Assembly (NCBI GenBank): GCA_031412355.1
Contig: JANOCR010000179.1
Coordinates: 1-23,231 of the forward strand
Reading direction: 5' to 3'
Origin: JAENVT01 sp031412355
Lineage (GTDB): Bacteria > Actinomycetota > Acidimicrobiia > Acidimicrobiales > Ilumatobacteraceae
Length of the DNA stretch: 23,231 nt
Shown here: piece by piece, positions 1 to 7,175 of the stretch
Layout: each line of letters opens with the position of its first letter
How positions within the stretch are numbered: the stretch's first letter is position 1
Made by a program: the position numbers and the translations under genes
Notes under the pieces: generated by a model
Databases searched by the model: none
Told to the model about the DNA's origin: nothing
Seen by the model: the letters and a program-made list of their open reading frames with translations, nothing else

Positions 1-267
1 CCGTCGGTGATCTTCGACGACGCGGCCAGCAGCAACGCGACCGTCATCGAGGTTCGCGCTCCCGATTCGATCGGGCTGCTCCATCGCGTCGCCAGGGCGC
101 TCGCCGAGATGGGGCTCGATATCCGCCACGCGACGGTGCAGACCATCGGTCCGAGCGTTGTCGACAGCTTCTACGTACGCACAGCAGAGGGCGCGAAAGT
201 GACCGACAGCTTCCACCGCGCCGAGATCGAACGTGCCCTGCTGCATGCCGTAGGGTCGCCGTCGTGA
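1..267 (+). CDS. glnD: [Protein-PII] uridylyltransferase, C-terminal ACT domain (partial, 5' end outside window)
   Basis: The reading frame is open from base 1 and ends in TGA at 265–267, so this is the last 88 residues of a longer protein. The visible part is one ACT domain: a beta strand (ATVIEVRAPD), the G/L-rich turn DSIGLLHRVARALAEMGLDI, then HATVQTIGPSVVDSFYV and AKVTD. This arrangement, with SVVDSFYV and a final short helix, is typical of the C-terminal ACT repeat of GlnD. GlnD uridylylates and deuridylylates (or in actinobacteria adenylylates) PII proteins in response to glutamine, and the ACT domain is the glutamine sensor. The catalytic nucleotidyltransferase and HD domains are outside the window, so the name rests on the ACT domain alone; another ACT-ended protein is possible. 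The next gene overlaps its stop by GTGA. Confidence 0.8.
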   Translation, partial: PSVIFDDAASSNATVIEVRAPDSIGLLHRVARALAEMGLDIRHATVQTIGPSVVDSFYVRTAEGAKVTDSFHRAEIERALLHAVGSPS

Positions 268-965
268 GCGATGCAGCGCCCAACGATTTCACTCGTGACC
301 TGGTGCGCTGGAGCGAATCGTTGGCGGCGATCGCCCGCACCGGTCTCGGCTTCACGGAGAGCCTGTACGAGCGCGAGCGATTCGAAGAGGTGCTGCACGT
401 TGCTGCCGACATCAAGGCGGCCGCCGACGAGGCGTTGGAGGTGCGCCGTGAACGCGATCACTTCGTGCAGGAATGGATGGAGTCGGTTGGCGAGGGCGTC
501 CCCGGCTACGTGACACCGAAGGTCGCGGTCGGTGCCGTGGTCGGCAACGAGGCCGGCGAGATCCTGTTGGTGCAGCGAGCCGACAGCGGCATCTGGCTGT
601 ATCCGACCGGCTGGGCCGACGTCGGCTACTCGCCGTCGGAGGTCGTGGTGAAAGAGGTGTTCGAAGAGACGGGGATCCACTGCGACCCGGTGCAACTGTT
701 GGCCGTGATCGACGGTCAACGCATGGGCTTCACACGTTTCGCCATGTACCTGTTGCTGTTCCATTGCACAGCCACTGGCGGTGAGCTCGTTGGGCATCCC
801 CTCGAGACATCCGGCGTCGGGTGGTTCAAGCGCGACGAATTGCCGTGGCCCGTTGCCGGCGCGAGTTGGTGGGGTCCGATGGCGTTCGCGGCGATCGACG
901 GTCACCCGGTCACCGCTTCTTTCGAAGCGCCGCGTTCGCCGATTTGGCGAGGCAAGTCGGGGTAG
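264..965 (+). CDS. NUDIX hydrolase with NUDIX_N domain (YjhB-like)
   Basis: A 233-residue protein. Residues ~1–65 are a charged helical segment matching the N-terminal helper domain of the YjhB/ADP-ribose pyrophosphatase-like group. Residues ~85–215 are the NUDIX fold. The Nudix box spans ~116–138 (GWADVGYSPSEVVVKEVFEE then TGI). It keeps the metal-binding E-x2-EE core (E131, E134, E135), but the usual first Glu is Tyr and the usual Arg of RE is Lys. From memory, GWADVG…KEV is normal for this subgroup, so activity is likely. It would hydrolyse a nucleoside diphosphate linked to another group; the substrate cannot be read from sequence. The GTG start at 264 overlaps the glnD stop (GTGA), which implies translational coupling. 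The gene converges with the PAC2 gene, with only 4 bases between stops. Confidence 0.88.
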   Translation: MSDAAPNDFTRDLVRWSESLAAIARTGLGFTESLYERERFEEVLHVAADIKAAADEALEVRRERDHFVQEWMESVGEGVPGYVTPKVAVGAVVGNEAGEILLVQRADSGIWLYPTGWADVGYSPSEVVVKEVFEETGIHCDPVQLLAVIDGQRMGFTRFAMYLLLFHCTATGGELVGHPLETSGVGWFKRDELPWPVAGASWWGPMAFAAIDGHPVTASFEAPRSPIWRGKSG

Positions 966-969
966 TTCG

Positions 970-1884
970 CTAGGAGGCGCTGTCGCCGTGATCGCGCAAG
1001 AAGCGCTCGACCTCGGCCATCAGTTCGTCGCTGTTCAGCCGGGTGTCGTCGATTGCGCCGGCCGCCGATGGTTTGTCCTCCTCGTCATCCTCGTCGTCGT
1101 CCTCGTCGAGCTGGCCGCTGTCGGCAAGCGACTCGAGTCGCGACACGTAGCCGATGAGGTCGTCGTCGTCGCCGACGAACGCCGAGACCCGAGCGTCGTA
1201 CTCGCCGGCTTCGGCAAGAAGTCGGGCGGTCGAGGCCGGGCATCCCAGCATCTCGCAGGCCCGCTCGACCAAGGCAAGCGCGGCCTTCGGCGATGGCACC
1301 TGCGATGCGTAGGCGGGAACCGCGGCCCACAACGACGCCGAGGCGAGATCGGTCTGCGCTACGGCGTCGTGCAATACGCCGACGATGCCCGTCGGGCCCT
1401 CGTAACGCGAGCGCTGCAGGTCGAAGCGGTCGATCATGGCCTGGTCGGTGGCGGTACCCATCAACTGCACCGGGCGAGAATGCGGAACGTCGGCCAACAG
1501 TGCGCCAAGAGTCAACAGCATCGACGCTTCGAATCGGTTGGCGACGGCGACGACCTGCTCGCTGAACATTCGCCAGCGCAGCGCCGGTTCAGGACCCAGC
1601 AACAGGACCACATCACCACCCGGCGTCGAAGCACTCCACAGTCCGACGGTCGGCCAGACGATCGAGCGGGTCATCCCTGCGCTGAGACGCACGTGCGGCC
1701 GCACCGTGGCGAAGTCGGTGAACTCCTCCGGATCGATCTCGGCCAGCGGTTGTGCGTTCCACACCTCGATCAGGTGGCGCACACTGTTGCTGGCTGCATC
1801 GCCGGCATCGTTCCACCCGGTGAACGCGGCGATGATCGTCGGCCGTTGAAGTGTTGGTTGGGCCAACCAGCGAACGTGGTCCAT
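970..1884 (-). CDS. PAC2 family (proteasome assembly chaperone-like) protein
   Basis: A 304-residue protein. The start RPTIIAAFTGWNDAGDAAS is the hallmark of the PAC2 family: a beta strand, then GWxDAGxAAS. Further family-like stretches are VVLLLGPEPALRW and LGALLADVPHSRPV. The C-terminal ~90 residues are helical with an acidic run (DEDDDEDDEEDK, near residue 265), then a short helix. PAC2 proteins are named after eukaryotic proteasome chaperones and are common in actinobacteria, but their bacterial role is not settled. I start at the ATG at 1884 rather than the longer ORF start at 2013, because PAC2 homology begins there, the longer form overlaps the GGDEF gene, and a TAGTGT −10-like box lies 8 nt upstream. 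The gene lies 34 bases after the diguanylate cyclase gene, so it can be read from the upstream operon as well as from its own promoter. Confidence 0.85.
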   Translation of the reverse strand: MDHVRWLAQPTLQRPTIIAAFTGWNDAGDAASNSVRHLIEVWNAQPLAEIDPEEFTDFATVRPHVRLSAGMTRSIVWPTVGLWSASTPGGDVVLLLGPEPALRWRMFSEQVVAVANRFEASMLLTLGALLADVPHSRPVQLMGTATDQAMIDRFDLQRSRYEGPTGIVGVLHDAVAQTDLASASLWAAVPAYASQVPSPKAALALVERACEMLGCPASTARLLAEAGEYDARVSAFVGDDDDLIGYVSRLESLADSGQLDEDDDEDDEEDKPSAAGAIDDTRLNSDELMAEVERFLRDHGDSAS

Positions 1885-1892
1885 CGCCAACC

Positions 1893-1898
1893 ACACTA
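1893..1898 (-). promoter_or_regulatory. Candidate −10 box (TAGTGT) for leaderless PAC2 transcript
   Basis: On the minus strand TAGTGT is followed by 8 bases and then the ATG at 1884. A −10 hexamer at this distance puts the transcription start at or next to the start codon, and no Shine–Dalgarno is visible. There is no clear −35. The box lies in the 34-base gap after the GGDEF gene. Confidence 0.5.
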
Positions 1899-1918
1899 CC
1901 GAGGTACGGCTGGGCGGC

Positions 1919-3190
1919 CTACTGGCCGCCGACGGGCCGGTGGGTTGCCATGCGCCGCGAATCGCGATGGTGAGATCGCTTGACCCGGTACATCGCCGCG
2001 TCGGCTGCAGCAAACAGCGCGCCGGCGTCGTACCCAGTTGTGCGTGTGTCCGCGACGCCGATGCTCGCCCGGCAGCCCACCTGAACCCCGATCACGACGG
2101 AGATCGGTTCCGAGAGGGCTTCGTCGAGTCGCTCGATGAGATTGTCGGAATTGGGATCGTTGGGCTCGTAGACGATCACGAACTCGTCGCCGCCGATGCG
2201 GGCAACGATGTCGGCGCCGCGAACAATCGCCAACAAGCGGCGGGCCGTCTCGCACAGCACGAGGTCACCGGCCTCGTGCCCGTGAGTGTCGTTGACGACC
2301 TTGAAGTCGTCGAGGTCGAGATAGGCGACAGCCAATGGCACACCGCTGCGGTGCGTGCGAGCGAGGTCCGCGTCGAACAGTTCCGTCAACAGTCTCCGGT
2401 TGGCCAATCCGGTCAGGGGATCGCGCAGCGCAAGGGCGGCCAGATCCTCTTGCAGGCGGCGCAGCTCGGTGACGTCGCGCCCGACTCCTTGAAGCCCGTT
2501 GTGCAGCACGCGCACGTCCATCTCGCCGACGACGATCGACCCTTTGGCGTGACGGAAGTGGAAGTCGGATCGCTCTGGCAGCGGCTCGCCCAGGAAGGCG
2601 CGATCGACCGCCGCCTTGTCGTCAACGGACAAGATGTCGAGGAATCGGGTGAAGTCTTCGAGGAAGAACGACGGGGGGTAGCCGAGGATTTTCTCGACCG
2701 ATGGGCTCATGTAGTCGAAGTGGGGATACGGCTCGAGCACGAACCGCCACATGACATCGGTCGACTTGTCAGCGAGATCGCGGAACCGGGCTTCACTGTC
2801 GGCCAATCGCGACTCGGCGAGGTAGCGGGCGGTCACGTCGCGACCGACCGCCAGCACCTGCGCGCCATCGGGTCCTGGCAGGTACCGATCGACCCACTCG
2901 ACCCATTGGCCTGGCGCGTTCGGAGCTTCGCGCATGACGACATCAACGGCGACCAGGTTGTGCGGTCCCAGACGCGAGAGCTGAGCATCGAGACCTTCGT
3001 GTCCGTCCGGTGAGAGGAATTCATCGAGCCTGCGCCCGATTACTTCGGACGGCGTGCAGTGGAACCAGGCCGCCCACGACGAGTTGCAGTACACGATGGT
3101 GAGGTCGGGCAGTTGGTAGCGCACCACCTGTTCGGGCAGCGCGTCGAGCATCTCGGCGAGGCCGGTCATCTCGCCGGATGGGTACGTCAT
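1919..3190 (-). CDS. PAS–PAS–GGDEF diguanylate cyclase
   Basis: A 423-residue, probably cytosolic protein with no membrane segment. Residues ~8–120 and ~130–245 are two PAS domains, each ending in the characteristic VGRDVT motif (GRDVTARYLAE and GVGRDVTELRRLQEDL) that leads into a linker helix. Residues ~255–410 are a GGDEF domain (DPLTGLANRR, DLDDFKVVND, GHEAGD) with an intact GGDEF signature at 333–337. The inhibitory I-site RxxD (R324, D327) sits five residues before it. The enzyme should make cyclic-di-GMP from two GTP, controlled by PAS-sensed signals and by product inhibition. The ATG at 3190 overlaps the stop of the upstream CHASE–GGDEF–EAL gene (ATGA); the longer reading frame to 3460 is only overlap. 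Together the two genes allow linked control of c-di-GMP. Confidence 0.93.
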   Translation of the reverse strand: MTYPSGEMTGLAEMLDALPEQVVRYQLPDLTIVYCNSSWAAWFHCTPSEVIGRRLDEFLSPDGHEGLDAQLSRLGPHNLVAVDVVMREAPNAPGQWVEWVDRYLPGPDGAQVLAVGRDVTARYLAESRLADSEARFRDLADKSTDVMWRFVLEPYPHFDYMSPSVEKILGYPPSFFLEDFTRFLDILSVDDKAAVDRAFLGEPLPERSDFHFRHAKGSIVVGEMDVRVLHNGLQGVGRDVTELRRLQEDLAALALRDPLTGLANRRLLTELFDADLARTHRSGVPLAVAYLDLDDFKVVNDTHGHEAGDLVLCETARRLLAIVRGADIVARIGGDEFVIVYEPNDPNSDNLIERLDEALSEPISVVIGVQVGCRASIGVADTRTTGYDAGALFAAADAAMYRVKRSHHRDSRRMATHRPVGGQ

Positions 3191-5631
3191 GCTTGCTTGG
3201 TGGCCCCTGAAGTCCGCCGCGAGGGCGCCAGGATCTGGGATTCGAGTGTGTCCGCTTCGAGCGGCCTCGACAGCAGGAAGCCCTGCGCTTCGTCGACGCG
3301 TTCGTCGCGGAGATGATCCATCTCGCCCGTGGTCTCGACGCCTTCGGCAAGCGTCTTCAAACCGAGGTCCCGACCGAGTTGCACGAGGGTACGAATCAAG
3401 GCTTTCGATTCGGGCGAGGTGGTGATGGCGTTTGTGAACGCCCGGTCGATCTTGAGGCAATCCACCGGGAACTGTTGAAGGTAGGCAAGTGACGAGTAGC
3501 CCGTGCCGAAGTCGTCGACCGCAATCCTGACGCCGAGATCCTTGATGGCCTTCAGCCGCACCGCCGTGTCGGCGGCGTTGCGCATGAGAGCGGTCTCGGT
3601 GACCTCGATGATCAGGAAGCTGGGATCGAGCCCGCTGGCGGCGAGCGCCTCACGGATGTGTTCGACCACGTTGTCGTGGTCGAGCTGACGGCCGGAGACG
3701 TTGACCGATATGTCGAGGGTGTTGCCCTTGGCGTGCCAAGCGGCCATCTGGGCGGTGGCGTGCAGCAGCACCCATCGACCCACTTCTTGGATCTGGCCGG
3801 TTTGTTCGAGGATCGGGATGAACTCGTCGGGCTCGATGTTGCCCACAGTCGGATGGTCCCATCGCAGCAGCGCTTCGACACCGACCAGAGCCAGATCATC
3901 GAGGTTGTAGATCGGCTGGTACACCAGTCGGAACTGGTTTCTCGCGATCGCCCTGCGGAGATCGGATTCCAGCTCGATGCGCCGGCTGATCTCGGTTTGC
4001 ATCTCCGGGTAGAAGATCTCGTACCGGTTCTTGCCGCCTGCCTTCGCCTGATACAGCGCAACGTCGGCGTCGCGCAGCAGATCGCCGCCGGTGTCGCGAT
4101 CACCGATGGCGATGCCGATGCTGGTGTTGATCGACAGCGGCATCGACGTGTCGTCGAGGTCGAACGGTTGACGCATGACATCCAACAGCCGCTCGGCTAT
4201 CAGCTCCGGCGCGACCTTCAAGGGCGCTCCGTCGATCAGCACGACGAACTCGTCGCCACCCATCCGGCCGATCGTGTCCGCGTCGCGCAAGGTGTTCGTC
4301 AGCCGGGCCGACACTGCCACCAACAGCCGGTCCCCGGCCTCGTGGCCCAATGTGTCATTGACGTTCTTGAAGTCGTCGAGGTCGATGAACAACGCCGCGC
4401 CGGCCGTGTTGTTGCGTCGGTTACGCGTGAGGAGTTGCTCGATGCGGTCGATGATCAGCGTGCGGTTGGGCAATCCGGTCAAGGCATCGTGCAACGCCTG
4501 GTGGCGCAGCTCTCCGGTGCGTTCGCCGACGAGCCGAAGTGCTGAAGCCCGGCCGGTGCCGAGCGCCAGCACCAACGCAGCGAGAATCAGGCTCGCCGCA
4601 ATGCCGATCAACAGCACCGTGCGAGCGTCCTGATCGTCGATGATCCCGGTATTCGCGACGACAGCGAAGGTCTCGACCGTCCACCCGTTCTCCAGGTCTC
4701 TTGCCATGCTCGAGGCGCCTTCGGGAGGTTGTCCACTGATGAACTCAGCGTTCGAGAACTCATCGTGAAATCGCAGCGCAACCGCTGTGCCCGGACGACT
4801 CTGGATCGCATCGTCCAGCAGAACCTCCGGATCGAAGCCCAAACCCACCCAGCCGGCGAAAGCTGCGCGACGCTCCTCGACCGTTGCCGGCACCACGCCG
4901 CCGAGGTAGAAGGGCACCTGAACCGCCAGTGTCGCTCCGCTGCCTGCGTCGATCGACTGGTAGCTGCTTTGTCCCGAGTCGCGTGACGCCAGTATCGGTT
5001 CTCCGGCGGTCCCGGCGCAGTAGTCGAAGCCGGGCGGTGCGCCGGTGAGGGTGTCCCTGCTCTGCCCGACGATGAAGAGGCAGTAGAACGGCCGCTCGCC
5101 GGGAGGGGTCAGCTCGAAGTCTCCGAGGACGACCCCGGCGGGATCGGCGGCTGCCAACGCCATGTACGCCTCCAACTGCGCTGCGGTGACCATGATGACT
5201 TCACCCCACCCCAACAGTTCGGGGTAGCGCTCCAACGCCTGCACCGTTTCCGCCCAAGCCAGGAACTGATCGTTCGTGGGGTACGGAGTTCCGAGGAAAA
5301 ATCCCGTTGCGCTGACCGCCAGGTCCTGTTGGCGCTGGATCGCCAGTCGCAGCGTCGCGGCAACCTCGATCGACGACAGTTCCAGTGTGTCTTGCGACCG
5401 CTCCGCGTTGCGATTTGCGACGGAACGGGCGGCGGCGACGGAGCCGACAACGCCGCACACCAGCAACAGACTGGCCAGCACGATCGCCACCCACACGTGA
5501 TTGCGTCTCGGGTCTGGTTCGACCGCGGGAAGGTGCAACACGACCTCGCGTGGTGCACGTTCGGTCATCAGCGGGTCGCTTGGAGCCGCGGGCTGAGGCC
5601 CTTGCGCTGCACCATCATTCGGTGCACTCAC
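3187..5631 (-). CDS. CHASE-domain membrane GGDEF–EAL protein (c-di-GMP synthesis/hydrolysis)
   Basis: An 814-residue membrane sensor enzyme. A TM helix at ~46–68 and another at ~338–359 enclose a ~270-residue extracytoplasmic CHASE domain (motifs RYPELLGWGEV, FDPEVLLDDAI). The GGDEF domain (~380–540) has an intact signature at 458–462 and an I-site RxxD at R449/D452. The EAL domain (~555–800) keeps the EAL motif at 586–588, N644 (SVNVSG), E677 (EVTET), the DDFGTGYSSL loop at 706–715, K727, E763 and Q783, so phosphodiesterase activity looks possible. Both activities therefore appear intact, and the net direction cannot be predicted. The GTG start at 5631 is preceded by a strong purine run (GGAGGGAGG), unlike the leaderless genes nearby. 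It is the first gene of the operon with the PAS–GGDEF and perhaps PAC2 genes. The CHASE ligand is unknown. Confidence 0.94.
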   Translation of the reverse strand: MSAPNDGAAQGPQPAAPSDPLMTERAPREVVLHLPAVEPDPRRNHVWVAIVLASLLLVCGVVGSVAAARSVANRNAERSQDTLELSSIEVAATLRLAIQRQQDLAVSATGFFLGTPYPTNDQFLAWAETVQALERYPELLGWGEVIMVTAAQLEAYMALAAADPAGVVLGDFELTPPGERPFYCLFIVGQSRDTLTGAPPGFDYCAGTAGEPILASRDSGQSSYQSIDAGSGATLAVQVPFYLGGVVPATVEERRAAFAGWVGLGFDPEVLLDDAIQSRPGTAVALRFHDEFSNAEFISGQPPEGASSMARDLENGWTVETFAVVANTGIIDDQDARTVLLIGIAASLILAALVLALGTGRASALRLVGERTGELRHQALHDALTGLPNRTLIIDRIEQLLTRNRRNNTAGAALFIDLDDFKNVNDTLGHEAGDRLLVAVSARLTNTLRDADTIGRMGGDEFVVLIDGAPLKVAPELIAERLLDVMRQPFDLDDTSMPLSINTSIGIAIGDRDTGGDLLRDADVALYQAKAGGKNRYEIFYPEMQTEISRRIELESDLRRAIARNQFRLVYQPIYNLDDLALVGVEALLRWDHPTVGNIEPDEFIPILEQTGQIQEVGRWVLLHATAQMAAWHAKGNTLDISVNVSGRQLDHDNVVEHIREALAASGLDPSFLIIEVTETALMRNAADTAVRLKAIKDLGVRIAVDDFGTGYSSLAYLQQFPVDCLKIDRAFTNAITTSPESKALIRTLVQLGRDLGLKTLAEGVETTGEMDHLRDERVDEAQGFLLSRPLEADTLESQILAPSRRTSGATKQA

Positions 5632-5819
5632 AGTGGGCCTCCCTCCGGAGGTTAGGAGCGCAACCAGGGATCAGAGCGACGCAGGTTCGAGCAAACGACT
5701 GACACTCGTACCCCTACGCTACAGCGCTACCAGGTGTGGTCGTCGCGCGCCAGGTCATGAGGGCGGCCGACCCTACGTTTTCCTGCGCCGCGAAACCTCT
5801 GTCGTAGGGTTGCGGCTCT
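5632..5819. other. Divergent intergenic region between c-di-GMP operon and GNAT gene
   Basis: This 188-base gap holds the Shine–Dalgarno of the minus-strand operon (CCTCC at ~5641–5645 on the plus strand) and the leaderless-type −10 of the plus-strand GNAT gene at 5805–5810. Several TA-rich hexamers on the minus strand around 5700–5730 (TAGCGT, TACGAG) could be the operon promoter, but none stands out. No gene or clear hairpin was seen. Confidence 0.5.
5805..5810 (+). promoter_or_regulatory. Candidate −10 box (TAGGGT) for leaderless GNAT transcript
   Basis: TAGGGT ends 9 bases before the GTG start at 5820. No ribosome binding site lies between, which fits a leaderless transcript. A −35 is not obvious. 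Confidence 0.5.
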
Positions 5820-6245
5820 GTGACCGCGACCATCGAGATCGTCGAGCATCCGACCCAGGAAGTCGTCGAGGCGCTCGCCCGACTGCTGCCGCAACTGTCA
5901 TCGGCGACGCCGCCCGATGCGACAGAACTGGCCACGATCATGGAAGGGGGCGCCACTGTGTTCGTCGCCCGCGTCGACGGCGTGATCGTGGGCAGCCTGA
6001 TGTTGGTGCTGTACCGCATTGCTACCGGCTTGAAGGCGTGGATCGAGGATGTGGTGGTCGATGAGGCCGCGCGCGGCCACGGTGTTGGTGAGGCACTGAA
6101 CCTGGCCGCGCTCGACGAGGCCCGACGACTCGGCGCCAAGGCAGTGAGCCTGACGAGCAGGCCGACTCGCACTGCGGCCAACCGTCTCTACCAACGAATC
6201 GGTTTCTCCGTCCGCGACACCAACGTATATCGCTACGACTTCTAA
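5820..6245 (+). CDS. GNAT family N-acetyltransferase
   Basis: A 141-residue protein of standard single-domain GNAT length. Motif A is IEDVVVDEAARGHGVGEAL (~75–93), with the acetyl-CoA pyrophosphate loop R85-G-H-G-V-G90. Motif B follows as AVSLTSRPTRTAANRLYQRIGF, with the Asn and Tyr typical of the family. It transfers an acyl group from acyl-CoA to an unidentified amine. GTG start at 5820: it is the first start compatible with the full fold and has a −10-like box just upstream. It converges with the HEAT-repeat gene, 19 bases between stops, with no clear terminator. It appears to be a single-gene unit. Confidence 0.9.
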   Translation: MTATIEIVEHPTQEVVEALARLLPQLSSATPPDATELATIMEGGATVFVARVDGVIVGSLMLVLYRIATGLKAWIEDVVVDEAARGHGVGEALNLAALDEARRLGAKAVSLTSRPTRTAANRLYQRIGFSVRDTNVYRYDF

Positions 6246-6264
6246 TCTGGCCCAATCGTCGAGT

Positions 6265-6858
6265 TCAGTCGTTGCCGGCCCGCGCGACGTCCTCGGCCGC
6301 CTGTCGAACTTGCCAGTCGCGATCCGCGAGCGCCAATTGCAACGCCGCGTCGACCAGATCGCCCTCGAACGGCGCGAGGGCCAGCACCGCGCGGCGGCGA
6401 ACGGCCGGCTTGTCGGTGCAGCCGTGCAAGATGGTCGCCAGGCCGCGCTGATCACCGATCGCACCGAGTGCCGCGACGCACGCCTCGCGGACGAGAGCGT
6501 CACCGGCCGCGACGCCAAGGTCGATCAATCTCGAGAGGACGTCGTCGTCGACGTGCTCCTGCTCGCCACAGGCCCATGCCGCAGCTTCGACGACCGTCAC
6601 GTCGGGATCATCGAGCAGAGCGCGAAGTGACACAGCGCGACGCTGTCCGGCGATCATCGCCGCTCGCCGGCGTACGGCCGGCACAGGGTCTGCCATCGAG
6701 GTGCGCAGATCGTCGTCGGTCAGCACTCCGAGGCGGAGCAGCGCGCCGAGGCCGAGCTCGCGAGCCACCGGATCCGCGTCGGTGGTGGCTTGTCGGGCGG
6801 CGGCGGCGTCGCCGGAGTGTCCGGCGACGGCAATCTCTCTCCATCGCGAGTTGGTCAT
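6265..6858 (-). CDS. HEAT-repeat (PBS-lyase-like) protein
   Basis: A 197-residue all-helical protein with about five HEAT-like repeats. The repeat cores are DPVPAVRRRAAMIAG, DPDVTVVEAAAWACGE, DALVREACVAALGAIGD, KPAVRRRAVLALAPF and DRDWQVRQAAEDVA. The D-P-x-V-R-x-x-A pattern at each repeat start is the usual signature. Such proteins are scaffolds for protein binding; no catalytic motif is seen, and there is no signal peptide, so it is probably cytosolic. The ATG at 6858 overlaps the stop of the upstream membrane-protein gene (ATGA), implying coupled translation and perhaps physical association. The longer frame to 6987 only overlaps that gene and is rejected. Confidence 0.85.
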   Translation of the reverse strand: MTNSRWREIAVAGHSGDAAAARQATTDADPVARELGLGALLRLGVLTDDDLRTSMADPVPAVRRRAAMIAGQRRAVSLRALLDDPDVTVVEAAAWACGEQEHVDDDVLSRLIDLGVAAGDALVREACVAALGAIGDQRGLATILHGCTDKPAVRRRAVLALAPFEGDLVDAALQLALADRDWQVRQAAEDVARAGND

Positions 6859-7175
6859 TTCTTGAGCATGTGCGACAGGGTGATCACGAGCCACGAGGCG
6901 CCGAAACCGATCAGCGTCGCGACGATCACCCCGGTGACGACCGCCATGGTGCTGCCTGCTGCCATTGCCCAGACCTTGCGCCACCACTGCGGGCGCCGGT
7001 GCAGCGGTGCTTCGAGCTCGGTGACCGGCAGCCCGATCCGGGCCCGTCGCGGCCGGAGGGCGCGTGCCGGATTGGCCGTGGCTCTGGCAGGCTTACGCCA
7101 TCCCGCCGCAACCAGTGCCACAATGGCAAGGACGGCGATCCAAGCAGTAGCGATGGTGATTTCCCTGGTCGACAC
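6855..7175 (-). CDS. Small two-TM membrane protein, unknown function
   Basis: A 106-residue protein. TM1 is ~5–25 (ITIATAWIAVLAIVALVAAGW) and TM2 ~69–100. Between them is an Arg/Pro-rich cytosolic-type loop (RPRRARIGLPVTEL, LHRRPQWWRK), so both ends would face outward or the pair forms a hairpin with a cytosolic loop. I do not recognise the family. The start is inferred as the GTG at 7175 (VSTREITIATAW), which precedes TM1 by four residues and has TACGAT ten bases upstream; upstream codons in this frame run antisense into the protease gene. This makes its 5' end overlap the divergent protease start by 23 bases. The stop overlaps the HEAT-repeat gene, so the two are likely an operon. Confidence 0.65.
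   Translation of the reverse strand: MSTREITIATAWIAVLAIVALVAAGWRKPARATANPARALRPRRARIGLPVTELEAPLHRRPQWWRKVWAMAAGSTMAVVTGVIVATLIGFGASWLVITLSHMLKK

Noticed and set aside
171..905. 244-residue minus-strand reading frame over the NUDIX gene
   Set aside because: It runs antisense through glnD and a clear NUDIX domain, shows no family motif, and has the His/Arg-rich composition of a GC-rich shadow frame.
1940..4545. Long plus-strand frames (1940–3013 and 3658–4545) over the c-di-GMP genes
   Set aside because: They are antisense to well-supported PAS, GGDEF and EAL domains and contain no recognisable domain.
6246..6264. Bidirectional terminator between the convergent GNAT and HEAT-repeat genes
   Set aside because: The 19-base gap has no stem-loop of useful length and no T-run.
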